Assembly: GCF_014287435.1 (NCBI RefSeq)
Contig: NZ_JACOPG010000002.1
Coordinates: 1 to 64,000, forward strand
Origin: Roseburia lenta
Lineage (GTDB): Bacteria > Bacillota > Clostridia > Lachnospirales > Lachnospiraceae
Direction of reading: 5' to 3'
DNA: 64,000 nt
The notes under the pieces were generated by a model, which was not told the origin of the DNA, made no database searches, and saw nothing but the letters and a program-made list of their open reading frames with translations. The translations under genes and the position numbers were made by a program. Of the stretch, positions 17,922 to 26,441 are shown piece by piece (within the stretch, counting starts at the first letter, position 1; each line of letters opens with the position of its first letter).

Positions 17922-18830
17922 TTAGACCTGCAAATGTTTGTGCAGGGTCATTCGGCTGCCAATGTAACCGATACCAATACCCAGTACCAGCGATACCGGA
18001 ACCAAGATGGTAAATACGGTTCCTACCGGCACGAAAGAAACCAGATCGCCAATAAACTGGAAGCGCTCCGATACATAACTTACAATGCCCTGATAGAGGA
18101 AGAATAAAAGCACCAGCGGAATGATTGAACCGATCAGACCGATAAATACACCCTCTACGACAAACGGCGCACGGACAAACTTGTCCTTGGCACCGATCAG
18201 TTTCATGATGGCGATCTCCTCTTTACGCACGGAAATACCAACAGTAACCGTGTTATTGATCAAAAAGACGGCAACTGCCACCAGAATGATGATCACGCCA
18301 ACAAAAATATAACCGATCAGACTGTTAAAATCTGATAAGGTCTGTGCTGCAACCTCGGAATAACTTACCTTTCTGACACCATCCAAACCTTGCAGATAGT
18401 CTACTAAGGTCTGCTGCATGGATACATCATTCAGATAGATCTCATAGTGTTCGGAATTAGCAAGCGGATTATCCTCGGCAAAGCCCTCTGCGGCTGCCTC
18501 ATTGCCCTCAAAATACTTGTCTTTATAAGATGCCCAAGCCTCATCTGCGGTCACAAAATCATATTTTGCAACCTCAGCACGCTTGCCGATCTCCTCGCCT
18601 ACCTTGTCGATCTGTTCCTGGCTGACTCCCTGATCAAAGTAAACAATGATCGTCACGCCTTCCTCGGCAGAATGTACCATTGAGGTAAAATTCACACCTA
18701 TGGAATAAAAGACACCAAACAAAAAAATGCAGGCAGACATGGTCGCAATGGATGCCAGGGAGAATAACTTGTTACGCCAGATATTTTTCAGTCCCTGTCC
18801 TACGTTATACCAAAATGTACTAAACTTCAT
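17922..18830 (-). CDS. ftsX: cell division protein FtsX
   Basis: Membrane subunit of the FtsEX complex, which turns on peptidoglycan hydrolases during division. The 302-residue product has one N-terminal segment, a large extracellular loop, then three segments in the C-terminal half (GYIFVGVIIILVAVAVFLI and following). The start at 18830 overlaps ftsE by 11 bp, as usual for this pair; the frame is open 19 codons further inside ftsE. Its immediate downstream neighbour is a secreted peptidase. Confidence 0.95.
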   Translation of the reverse strand: MKFSTFWYNVGQGLKNIWRNKLFSLASIATMSACIFLFGVFYSIGVNFTSMVHSAEEGVTIIVYFDQGVSQEQIDKVGEEIGKRAEVAKYDFVTADEAWASYKDKYFEGNEAAAEGFAEDNPLANSEHYEIYLNDVSMQQTLVDYLQGLDGVRKVSYSEVAAQTLSDFNSLIGYIFVGVIIILVAVAVFLINNTVTVGISVRKEEIAIMKLIGAKDKFVRAPFVVEGVFIGLIGSIIPLVLLFFLYQGIVSYVSERFQFIGDLVSFVPVGTVFTILVPVSLVLGIGIGYIGSRMTLHKHLQV

Positions 18831-19503
18831 GTGTATCACCCCATTTCCCGTCACTGACAACGACGCCTTTTTTGATCGTGATGACACGCTTATTCATCTT
18901 TTTGACAATTTCGCTATTATGTGTTACCACCACAACGGTCGTTCCACGCTCATTGATCTCCTCCAATAAATGCATGATCTCCCACGCATTGGTATTGTCC
19001 AGGTTTCCTGTCGGCTCATCTGCCAGAAGGATCTTTGGCTCATTAACCAGTGCTCTTGCAATGGCAACGCGCTGCTGCTCACCACCGGACAACTGGCGTG
19101 GCAGCGACTTGTACTTTGCAGCCAGTCCGACCAAAGACAGCATGAGCGGCACCTTGCGCTTGATCTCACGTGTTGAGGACTCAACGACTTTCATGGCAAA
19201 TGCCACATTTTCATAGACGTTGCGATCCTGTAAAAGACGGAAATTCTGGAATACAACACCGATATTTCTGCGGAAATATGGCGTCTTTTTGTGGGTGACC
19301 GAAGACAACTTCTGCTCATTGATGTAAATCTCGCCCTCTGTCGGTTCCAGTTCCTTGAGCAAAAGTTTGATCAGGGTCGATTTACCCGAACCGCTCTTAC
19401 CCATGATAAAAACGAACTCCCCCTGCTCAATGTCAATATTGACATCATTGAGCGCCGGCACACCCTGCTGGTATGTCTTACTAACGTGTTCTAGTCGAAT
19501 CAT
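18820..19503 (-). CDS. ftsE: cell division ATP-binding protein FtsE
   Basis: ATPase of the FtsEX complex, 227 residues. Walker A GKSGSGKST (residues 35-43), signature LSGGEQQR, Walker B ILLADEPTG and the H-loop VVVTHNSE are all intact. It is 29 bp downstream of the CdaR-type regulator gene in the same direction. Confidence 0.97.
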   Translation of the reverse strand: MIRLEHVSKTYQQGVPALNDVNIDIEQGEFVFIMGKSGSGKSTLIKLLLKELEPTEGEIYINEQKLSSVTHKKTPYFRRNIGVVFQNFRLLQDRNVYENVAFAMKVVESSTREIKRKVPLMLSLVGLAAKYKSLPRQLSGGEQQRVAIARALVNEPKILLADEPTGNLDNTNAWEIMHLLEEINERGTTVVVVTHNSEIVKKMNKRVITIKKGVVVSDGKWGDTHEV

Positions 19504-19532
19504 TGTTTCTTCTATCTCCTAAATGCTGTAAA

Positions 19533-20621
19533 TTAAAAATCCTGGTTTTCCATATACTTCATATACTTCACGACCATGAGTGCGATCTTGAAGGTGATCG
19601 CATCTTCAAAGACGCGCAGATCCAGTCCAGTGCTCTTTTGCAACTTATCCAGACGATAGACCAGTGTATTTCTATGTATATAGAGTTGTCTGGATGTCTC
19701 AGAAACATTCAAACTGTTTTCAAAGAATTTGTTGATGGTGGAAAGTGTCTCCTCATCAAAATCGTCCAGATCCTTGCCGTCAAAGATCTCCTTGATAAAC
19801 ATTTTGCAAAGCGGAATCGGCAGCTGATAGATCAGGCGTCCGATGCCCAGTGCTGAATATGCGATGATGCGCTTGTCGGCAAAGAAGATCTTGCCTACAT
19901 CCAGAGCCATGCCTGCTTCTTTATAGGAGCGAGATACCTCCTTGATCTCTCCGACAATCGTACCGTAAGAAACGCGGATCGCATCATCACGGTCCTTTAA
20001 GGCATCAATGATCACTGCCGCGGTCTTTCGGATATCGTCATAGGTCTCCTGCTCTGTGAGTTCTTTGACAACGATGATATTGTGCTCATCTACGGCGGTC
20101 ACAAAGTCCTTTGTCTTTCCGCTAAAGAGGCTGCGCACCCGGTCAATGGAATCTCCATCCTTGTGCTCACCTGTCTCTACGATCATAACAACACGTCTGG
20201 CATTGATATCTACATGTAACTTCTTGGAACGGTTGTAAATGTCAACCAGCAATAAGTTATCCAGCAAAAGGTTCTTGATGAAGTTATCCTTGTCAAAGCG
20301 TTCCCTGTATGCCACCATCAATTCCTGAATCTGGAATGTGGCGATCTTGCCTACCAATAAGGCTTCTTCCTCATCCGTACCTTTTGCAAGAACAATGAAC
20401 TCTAACTGCTGCTCGTCATACACCTTAAAGAACTGGCAGCCGGACACTACCTGACTCTCTGCTTCAGAGATTGCAAATGTAACTGCTGATTCGCGATACT
20501 GGCCCGGATTCGTAAGTGTAGATGCCAAGACACCACCCTCGCTATCCACAACAGCGAAATCAACCTTGGTGATCTGGTGCAGACCGTCGATGGTATTCTG
20601 TAGCGTCTGATTCGAAATCAT
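19533..20621 (-). CDS. CdaR/PucR family transcriptional regulator
   Basis: A 362-residue putative sugar-acid-type regulator. The N-terminal two thirds look like the sensory and GGDEF-like regions of the CdaR family. The C-terminal 55 residues form the PucR-type helix-turn-helix: FFENSLNVSETSRQLYIHRNT, then LVYRLDKLQKSTG. The ligand cannot be told from sequence. It is upstream of ftsE by 29 bp, and behind it lies the gene-free stretch with the palindrome. The start has the site GGGAGGAAAG a few bases away. Confidence 0.88.
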   Translation of the reverse strand: MISNQTLQNTIDGLHQITKVDFAVVDSEGGVLASTLTNPGQYRESAVTFAISEAESQVVSGCQFFKVYDEQQLEFIVLAKGTDEEEALLVGKIATFQIQELMVAYRERFDKDNFIKNLLLDNLLLVDIYNRSKKLHVDINARRVVMIVETGEHKDGDSIDRVRSLFSGKTKDFVTAVDEHNIIVVKELTEQETYDDIRKTAAVIIDALKDRDDAIRVSYGTIVGEIKEVSRSYKEAGMALDVGKIFFADKRIIAYSALGIGRLIYQLPIPLCKMFIKEIFDGKDLDDFDEETLSTINKFFENSLNVSETSRQLYIHRNTLVYRLDKLQKSTGLDLRVFEDAITFKIALMVVKYMKYMENQDF

Positions 20622-21102
20622 ATCCTTTCCTCCCTTATCTATGCAATTTCCACAATTTGACCCTGTGGTTTTTTGAAGTTTTTCACATACTTATTTGCTA
20701 TTTTAATATAATCTGCTAAAAAAAGAAAGAGGCAAGCGCCACTTTTTTATGCAAAATCCCTTTTGCTACAAATATTCTGTCAATATCTCCACATTTTGAC
20801 ATTTTTTTACATTTTAAAAGTCAATGCTTTTTTCCTTTTTCGACAAATTTTATCAGAAACTTACAAAACGCTTGTTCTTTTTGCCATCTACAGATTCCGC
20901 GTTTTTATCCCCAAAATTGTGGATAAAGTTAATAATTCCGTGTATAAGTCCATTTTTCCCACTTTTTCGTTGCAAAAATTGTGGATAAGTTTTTGCGGTC
21001 TTGCACCCGGATTTTTTTGTTTCTTACCAAAATTTGGATTTTTGTGCAGTTCTTCCAAAAAACACTTTTTACCTTGACAAAATTATTGTCTGAATACTTT
21101 TT
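20622..21102. other. gene-free AT-rich stretch with DnaA-box-like sites
   Basis: No credible gene here; open frames are short and low complexity. The stretch is strongly AT-rich. It contains two perfect TGTGGATAA 9-mers (20918-20926 and 20980-20988, reverse complement TTATCCACA) and two one-mismatch copies (20905-20913 TTATCCCCA; 20939-20947 CGTGTATAA), all within 84 bp. The region is upstream of the CdaR-type regulator, so it also holds that gene's promoter, which I could not place firmly. Confidence 0.6.
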
Positions 21103-21517
21103 GGGGGAGGAGATAGGACTTACCGTGGATGGGGCGCTGGAGTGTGTGATAGGGGCGGGGAGGCGGACTACGAGAGAATACTGTCACAGAACAGGCAATT
21201 TCTATATGAGGGCATTTGCTTTCTAGCATTAGAACTGTCTTTGCAAAGTTAGACAGCCGTCAGGGATGATGTTCGCCTGATGACCGATATGAGTGTAAAA
21301 CGCATTAGAGTCTCTTGTGCGCGGCGCTCCTGAATATCTGTCTCAGGCGGACACATCCTGCCGACTGTCGAAGCTGTGCAAGAGACAGTTCATCCCCAGC
21401 AAATTGCCCTCATAAGAAATTGTCCCAACCTGTTCCAATGTATTCTCTCGTAGTCCGCCTCCCCGCCCCTATCACACACTCCAGCGCCCCATCCACGGTA
21501 AGTCCTATCCCCCTCCA
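21103..21517. repeat. large palindromic element (about 190-bp arms)
   Basis: The left arm (21103-21295) and right arm (21328-21517) are inverted copies. The outer 70 bp, 21112-21181 against 21440-21509, are a perfect inverted repeat by direct reading. The inner part is imperfect but recognisable: CAATTTCT-TATGAGGGCA, AACTGTCT, CAGCCG and CGCCTGA on one arm match their complements on the other. A loop of about 32 bases (21296-21327) remains. The element is GC-rich against an AT-rich flank. No credible gene is inside. It looks like a miniature transposable or fold-back element, but I see no clear target duplication. Confidence 0.85.
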
Positions 21518-21556
21518 TATATACTGAACATTTTGCTCGGCATACACGACAATAAA

Positions 21557-21582
21557 AAGCCCCAGGCATTTGCCTGAGGCTT
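21557..21582 (-). terminator. intrinsic terminator after the NlpC/P60 gene
   Basis: Minus strand AAGCCTCAGGCA with TGCCTGGGGCTT pairing around a short loop, then TTTTATT. It lies just after the stop codon of the secreted hydrolase gene and just outside the palindromic element. Confidence 0.85.
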
Positions 21583-21603
21583 AAATCCAACTTAATATGC
21601 AAA

Positions 21604-22800
21604 TTAGTAAATTCTACGAACTGCAAGGATCGGGCTGTAGTTTACATTGGTGTATGTGATACCGGAACTGCTATTCAAAGCATTTACGATCGTACCATTA
21701 CCTGTGTAAATTCCAACATGTCCACTGTAACATACGATATCACCAGCCTGCATAGAATTCACATCTACGCCATAACCAACGCTACGCATAGCACTGGAAG
21801 AATGAGGAAGTCCTACACCAAAAGCAGAATATACACTCATAACAAAACCAGAGCAGTCTGTTCCGTTTGTCAGACTAGATCCACCATAAACATACGGATT
21901 GCCAACGAACTGGGATGCATAACCTACAACTGCTGATCCGCCGGAACCACTTGGGGATGCATAGGAAGATGATCCACCTGTGTAGTAAGATCCACCGGAT
22001 GATTTTCTTGAAGATGCAGCGGCTGCGGCTGCGGCTGCCTTACGCTCTGCCTCTTCCTTAGCAAGTCTTGCTTCTTCTTCTTCCTTGGACTCTGCTGTTA
22101 CATAGTCAGTTGACAAAGTTACAAACTCTAAGGATACATAGCCTTCATAATCTAATAAGGATACCTTTACCCAACCTGTATCAGCCATAGACTCATCTGT
22201 TACAACCAAGTCGTCTCCTTCCGGAACCATACCCTCAACAGAAGACTCCGTTGTCGGCTGTTCTCTGACATATAAAGTCTGTGTGGTAACCGTTGCAAGT
22301 CTGGTAGAAACGGATTTTGCCAGTTCCTCATCACCGACAACAACGAACTCACACTTAACATATCCGGTACAGTTGCCGGATGTGATCTGATACCAGTCTC
22401 CCTCAGTAGCAAGTACGGTAGCGGCTGACTTGTTGTATAACTTGCCGACAACATCGCCATCCTCGCTTGGGGTGCTACGGATATTAACGTAATTGTCTAC
22501 CTGTGCAATGGCTACATTGGCATATTCAGACTGCTGTGTCTGCTCAACTGTAGTTGTGTCATTACTTGCCACATCACTGGTGTTATTGGCTGCTGCTGAA
22601 GCATCGGATAAAATGTTCGCCAAAGTCAATGATACACCTGACAAGGTAGAATATGAATTAGATGCGACCGTTGCGCTGTCTGTAGATGCCATACCTACAA
22701 CACCGGCAACCGGAGAAGCAAGAGATGTCATAGACACACTGCCTAAAAGCACACCTGCTGCCACCGCATATGAAATCTTGATCTTTCCATCTTTTCTCAT
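21604..22800 (-). CDS. secreted NlpC/P60 peptidoglycan hydrolase with SH3 domains
   Basis: A 398-residue exported protein. It has a signal peptide (residues about 1-30), two bacterial SH3 domains (VDNYVNIRSTPSEDGDVV and LYVREQPTTESSVEG), a helical Lys/Glu/Ala linker ending in an alanine run, a Ser/Gly/Tyr-rich spacer, then an NlpC/P60 domain. The catalytic cysteine is in TDCSGF and the first histidine in SGHVGIY. Such enzymes cleave the stem peptide of peptidoglycan; FtsEX, encoded about 2 kb away, often controls them, but this pairing is inference. The start at 22800 follows GGAGG. A near-consensus promoter lies upstream. Confidence 0.93.
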   Translation of the reverse strand: MRKDGKIKISYAVAAGVLLGSVSMTSLASPVAGVVGMASTDSATVASNSYSTLSGVSLTLANILSDASAAANNTSDVASNDTTTVEQTQQSEYANVAIAQVDNYVNIRSTPSEDGDVVGKLYNKSAATVLATEGDWYQITSGNCTGYVKCEFVVVGDEELAKSVSTRLATVTTQTLYVREQPTTESSVEGMVPEGDDLVVTDESMADTGWVKVSLLDYEGYVSLEFVTLSTDYVTAESKEEEEARLAKEEAERKAAAAAAAASSRKSSGGSYYTGGSSSYASPSGSGGSAVVGYASQFVGNPYVYGGSSLTNGTDCSGFVMSVYSAFGVGLPHSSSAMRSVGYGVDVNSMQAGDIVCYSGHVGIYTGNGTIVNALNSSSGITYTNVNYSPILAVRRIY

Positions 22801-22857
22801 GTTATCGTAAACCTCCATGTGAAACATTTGTTACGAAATTGTTACATCACTTTTGCC

Positions 22858-22886
22858 ATTATAGCAAAGGGTTCGCAACCTGTCAA
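22858..22886 (-). promoter_or_regulatory. strong promoter of the NlpC/P60 gene
   Basis: Perfect TTGACA (22881-22886) and TATAAT (22858-22863) on the minus strand with a 17-base spacer. It is the only promoter of this exact consensus that I found in the window. Confidence 0.85.
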
Positions 22887-22912
22887 GTCCACGCCCTTAC
22901 TAAATTGCGACA

Positions 22913-23827
22913 TTAGTGTGTCTCGCACAAATAATGTTCCACGGATGTGATCGCATTGGCACCGTCTGCCGCCGCCGTGATCACCTGACGCAGTTGTTTT
23001 GTCCTGCAATCCCCTGCAACAAAAATACCCGGTATATCCGTCACGCCATCTTCGGCTGCAAGGATATAACCTGCCTCATCACGCTTTGGCAGCCCCTGTA
23101 TGGTATCTGTATTCGGCTTGATGCCAACAGCAATGAAAATGCCCTGCACCGGCAGATCTGTCGCCTCCTTTGTCTTGGTATTGGAAATATGCAGTTTTTC
23201 CACCATATCCTGACCAAGGATCTGATCCACAACCGAATCCATCAGGCAGACAATATTTTCCTTCGCCTGCACCTGCTGCTGCAAGACTTTTGCCCCACGA
23301 AAAGCATCGCGTCTGTGGATTAAGTATACCTTGCGACAGCCCCTTGCCAGGAAAAGTGCATCCTCGAGTGCCACATCGCCGCCACCGACCACAGCTACAT
23401 CCCGGTTCTTAAAGAAAGCCCCATCGCAGGTTGCACAGTAAGATACGCCCATACCGCAAAGATCTTCTTCTCCGGGAACTCCCAACTGTCTATGGGATGC
23501 TCCCATGGCAAGCACGACCGTCCTTGTCTCAAAGTCTCCTTGATTGGTATGGACAACTTTATGATCCTGCTTGTCTTCAATGTCAGTCACCGTCGCAGTC
23601 TTGACCTCTGCTTCTTCCGCATCGACATGTCCACGCATCTTTTGTCCCAATTCCATGCCACTGATCCCTGGTAGTCCCGGGTAATTATCAACCTCATAGG
23701 TATTGATGATCTGTCCTCCGCTCAGAGGTGTCTTTTCCAGAACCAAAGTCTCGAGTGCCGCACGTTTTGCATAAATAGCCGCTGCCAGTCCCGCCGGACC
23801 ACTTCCTATTATAATTACGTCATACAT
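22913..23827 (-). CDS. trxB: thioredoxin-disulfide reductase
   Basis: NADPH-dependent flavoenzyme that reduces thioredoxin, 304 residues. FAD motif GSGPAGLAAA (residues 8-17), redox cysteines CATC (131-134), NADPH motif VGGGDVALEDA and the C-terminal FAD block IFVAGDCRTKQLRQV are intact. The start at 23827 follows AAAGGAGAAG. It is divergent from the yjfB-like gene, with a small inverted repeat between them. No trxA gene is adjacent. Confidence 0.95.
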   Translation of the reverse strand: MYDVIIIGSGPAGLAAAIYAKRAALETLVLEKTPLSGGQIINTYEVDNYPGLPGISGMELGQKMRGHVDAEEAEVKTATVTDIEDKQDHKVVHTNQGDFETRTVVLAMGASHRQLGVPGEEDLCGMGVSYCATCDGAFFKNRDVAVVGGGDVALEDALFLARGCRKVYLIHRRDAFRGAKVLQQQVQAKENIVCLMDSVVDQILGQDMVEKLHISNTKTKEATDLPVQGIFIAVGIKPNTDTIQGLPKRDEAGYILAAEDGVTDIPGIFVAGDCRTKQLRQVITAAADGANAITSVEHYLCETH

Positions 23828-23872
23828 TTTTCTTCTCCTTTTATCTCCTCTTGTCATTTTCTTCCTGATGTG

Positions 23873-23893
23873 TCATACTACAATTAAGTATGA
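23873..23893. promoter_or_regulatory. inverted repeat between trxB and the yjfB-like gene
   Basis: TCATACT (23873-23879), a 7-base spacer and AGTATGA (23887-23893) form a perfect inverted repeat. It lies in the divergent promoter region between trxB and the small gene at 23946, so an operator is plausible. No binding protein is identified. Confidence 0.5.
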
Positions 23894-23945
23894 TAGAATA
23901 TTCCATAGATATACATGGTCTATCGCATAGAAAGGAGGAATTGTC

Positions 23946-24146
23946 ATGAATATTACACCTGTTTCTTCCGGTATGATATCAGATACCGGCGCCTTACAAC
24001 AGATCGGCATTGCCATGTTAAGCAAGCAACTGGATACTGCCACATCTACCGGTGATCTTCTTGCCGCTTCTCTGTCTTCTATGCCAACCCCTGTTTCAGA
24101 GGCTTCTATAAATGGTATCGGTCAGAACATCGATCTGCGCGTCTGA
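23946..24146 (+). CDS. YjfB family small motility-associated protein
   Basis: A 66-residue protein of the YjfB type (MNITPVSSGM start, GIAMLSKQLDTATSTGDLL core, GQNIDLRV end). The family is annotated as a putative motility protein and is common in flagellated Firmicutes, but its function is not established. The start is supported by AAAGGAGGAATTGTC. It has a bidirectional terminator behind it, so it is a single-gene unit divergent from trxB. A clear sigma-D box was not found. Confidence 0.85.
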   Translation: MNITPVSSGMISDTGALQQIGIAMLSKQLDTATSTGDLLAASLSSMPTPVSEASINGIGQNIDLRV

Positions 24147-24176
24147 TCGGATCCTTACAATTCTATAACAAGTGTA

Positions 24177-24205
24177 AGAAAAGAACCGCTAAGGGTTCTT
24201 TTCTT
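24177..24205. terminator. bidirectional terminator between the yjfB-like gene and ridA
   Basis: AAGAAAAGAACC pairs with GGTTCTTTTCTT around a 6-base loop, with T residues downstream on the plus strand. It separates the two convergent genes. Confidence 0.85.
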
Positions 24206-24232
24206 TTTTCCTTCTGCAATTATAAACTTCTC

Positions 24233-24607
24233 TTATTTCAAGGCAATGGCTTCGATTTCAAGCATAACATCCTTTGGCAGTCTTGCCACTTCTACACAAC
24301 TGCGGCTTGGATATGGCTCTGTGAAGTATTTTGCATAAACTTCGTTGATCGCTCCAAAATCATTCATTTCCTTAATGAATACAGTTGTCTTTACTACCTG
24401 ACTGATGTCTGTACCGGCTGCCTCCAGCAGATTTTTCATATTTAAGAATGCCTGCTCTGCCTGTGCTACGGATCCCTCCGGGATATTGCCTGTAGCAGGA
24501 TCTACCGGGATGATACCTGATGTATAAACCATACCGTTTACTTCGATTGCCTGTGAATATGGTCCGATTGCTGCCGGTGCCTTATCTGTTGCGATTACTT
24601 TTTTCAT
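24233..24607 (-). CDS. ridA: RidA family reactive intermediate deaminase
   Basis: A 124-residue protein that hydrolyses reactive enamine/imine intermediates produced by PLP-dependent enzymes. The typical start IATDKAPAAIGPYSQAIEVNG, the central VKTTVFIKEMNDF and the C-terminal PSRSCVEVARLPKDVMLEIEAIA with the catalytic arginine (SRSCVEVARLP) are all present. Length is standard. It has an extended -10 promoter. Confidence 0.95.
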   Translation of the reverse strand: MKKVIATDKAPAAIGPYSQAIEVNGMVYTSGIIPVDPATGNIPEGSVAQAEQAFLNMKNLLEAAGTDISQVVKTTVFIKEMNDFGAINEVYAKYFTEPYPSRSCVEVARLPKDVMLEIEAIALK

Positions 24608-24680
24608 AATGTACTGCTTCCTTTCTATTTCTAATGGACTACCTGTCAGGTGCAGGTTCTCCTTTTTTACGTCTTTTGCT

Positions 24681-24689
24681 ATTATAGCA
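24681..24689 (-). promoter_or_regulatory. extended -10 promoter of ridA
   Basis: TGCTATAAT on the minus strand (TATAAT 24681-24686, TG-N at 24687-24689). No clear -35 hexamer is seen at a normal distance. It is followed by a leader of about 70 bases before ridA. Confidence 0.6.
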
Positions 24690-24716
24690 TACTCCTATCC
24701 TATGGTATAGAAAAAC

Positions 24717-25559
24717 TTAGTCCGCTTTACGGATCTTACCGTCCGTGATCTGAATTCTTCTTTCCTTATATAAGCGTCCTACCGCGCGTTTGAATGCAGC
24801 CTTGCTAAGTCCTGTCTCACGGAAAATGATTTCCGGTGTTGCCTTTTCCGTAAACGGCAGAACGCCTGCATAGGACTCGATCAGATCCATGATTCTTTCC
24901 GCATCATCATCCATCTGCATATAGGCTTTCTTACGCATAGATACATCCAGTTTGCCGTCTTCCTTGATGCCGGTCACCTCCACCGTGATCACATCTCCTA
25001 ATTGCAGATGTGATGTGTCTTCATGTTTCGGGATCATGGCTGAATATTTGTCATCGATTGCCAAAAATGTACCAAAATCATGACCGAACTCATAAACACG
25101 TCCCTCCACTTCATCACCGATCTGATACGGTGGATTGGTGGACAGGCCTTCATAGATACCGCGCGTGCTGGCGCATAAACGATTGCTCTTATCAATATAA
25201 AGGCGTACCAAGATCTCGTCACCCTCATGCACCTTTCTGGTCTGCTCCTTATACGGAAGCAGTAAGTCTTTTTCCAAGCCCCAATCCAAAAAAGCACCGA
25301 TACGTCCCACTTCTTTCACTGTAAGAACCGCGATCTCATTTAAGGTGATAAATGGATGCGTCGTTGTCGCGATCATACGATCTTTGGAATCCCGGTAAAG
25401 AAAGACCTCGATCTCGTCACCGACTATGGTCTGGTCCGGAACCTGCTTCTTGGGAAGTAGGACTCTCTCCTCTGCCTTCGCCTGATCCTTATCTGCCAGA
25501 TAGACACCAAAATCTACTTTTTTTATGACCCGTAAGGTCTGCATACATCCTAATTTCAT
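24717..25559 (-). CDS. CvfB-like S1-domain RNA-binding protein
   Basis: A 280-residue protein made of consecutive OB/S1-like domains (VDFGVYLAD; GRIGAFLDWGLEKDLLLP; FGHDFGTFLAI) and a C-terminal winged-helix block (TEKATPEIIFRETGLSKAAFKRAVGR). This is the CvfB architecture; the family affects virulence gene expression in staphylococci and binds RNA, but its role here is unknown. The start at 25559 has AGGAAATACA before it. It is 13 bp after the acyl-ACP thioesterase gene. Confidence 0.85.
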   Translation of the reverse strand: MKLGCMQTLRVIKKVDFGVYLADKDQAKAEERVLLPKKQVPDQTIVGDEIEVFLYRDSKDRMIATTTHPFITLNEIAVLTVKEVGRIGAFLDWGLEKDLLLPYKEQTRKVHEGDEILVRLYIDKSNRLCASTRGIYEGLSTNPPYQIGDEVEGRVYEFGHDFGTFLAIDDKYSAMIPKHEDTSHLQLGDVITVEVTGIKEDGKLDVSMRKKAYMQMDDDAERIMDLIESYAGVLPFTEKATPEIIFRETGLSKAAFKRAVGRLYKERRIQITDGKIRKAD

Positions 25560-25572
25560 TGTATTTCCTTTC

Positions 25573-26289
25573 TTATTTGTTGTTGATTGTAAATTCAACA
25601 ACCGCAAACAATTCTTTTTCCTCGTTTTCTAAAGCAACCACACGCTGATTTTCCTCTTGCACACTGTAGCAGATAACCTGATCTGATAAGACTGCTGATT
25701 TGCGAAACTCCACATAAATCTGGCTTATCTTTTGTCCTCTCGGCAGGCACTCTCTCGCCGCCTCAACATAATGGGCATTGTTCATATGATGGTTGGTATC
25801 CAGATGCAACTTGGTCACAGTAAAGTCATAGACTCTGGTCATAGTATCCGGCAATTTACGCTTGCGCAGGTTCCATTCACCCTCTAACTGCGGATCAATC
25901 GTATAGGCATCCAGCATTTCCTGTGGCAGACGTACCGGCGATAATTTATCCAGATCCATCAAAATCCACAAGGAATCGGCTTGGACATAGACCCGTCCCG
26001 CCTGATCCTCGATCGTAAAATTACGATATCCCAGCATACCGCGAAAACGATACGGCCAAGTCTTGACCACGATCGACTCACCCACCATCGGCATTTCCTT
26101 TAATAATTTGATCTGATAGGATGTCACAAACCAGCCAATATGATGCTCTGCCAGATAGGATAAGCCCACGCCCAGATCTTCCGCCTGCATGGTACAGCAA
26201 TCCTGCAAGTAATTCATAATGCCCGATACAGACAATCTGCCTTTTTCATCTGCCTCACTATATCTTACACGGCTATGTAATGCATACAT
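25573..26289 (-). CDS. acyl-ACP thioesterase
   Basis: A 238-residue double hotdog enzyme that releases fatty acids from acyl carrier protein. The first hotdog domain begins RYSEADEKGRLSVSGIMNY. The second has the family's conserved NHHMNNAHYVEAA (catalytic asparagine and histidine region). It belongs to the bacterial relatives of plant FatA/FatB. It heads a two-gene unit with the CvfB-like protein. Confidence 0.9.
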   Translation of the reverse strand: MYALHSRVRYSEADEKGRLSVSGIMNYLQDCCTMQAEDLGVGLSYLAEHHIGWFVTSYQIKLLKEMPMVGESIVVKTWPYRFRGMLGYRNFTIEDQAGRVYVQADSLWILMDLDKLSPVRLPQEMLDAYTIDPQLEGEWNLRKRKLPDTMTRVYDFTVTKLHLDTNHHMNNAHYVEAARECLPRGQKISQIYVEFRKSAVLSDQVICYSVQEENQRVVALENEEKELFAVVEFTINNK

Positions 26290-26390
26290 TGTTTTCGCCC
26301 TCTCATCATTTTTCTAGTCCATTATAAAATAACACAAAATAGAGATAAGGTAAATGTATCTGTTTTGAGCCACGGACAATCACCCACAAA

Positions 26391-26432
26391 AAGCGCCAGA
26401 AACGGCATATTCGCTATACCGCTGCTGGCGTT
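26391..26432 (-). terminator. intrinsic terminator after the PBP gene
   Basis: Minus strand AACGCCAGCAGCGGTAT pairs with the complementary ATGCCGTTTCTGGCGCTT, followed by TTTTG. It lies directly after the stop codon at 26442. Confidence 0.8.
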
Positions 26433-26441
26433 CTTTCTTTT

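Noticed and set aside
20905..20988. Idea that this is the chromosome origin
   Set aside because: No dnaA, dnaN, recF or gyrB nearby; only a few DnaA-box-like sites.
21390..21626. Short open frames inside the palindromic element (both strands)
   Set aside because: They run through the inverted arms and into the 3' end of the NlpC/P60 gene, have no ribosome binding site and read as arginine/glycine-rich shadow peptides.
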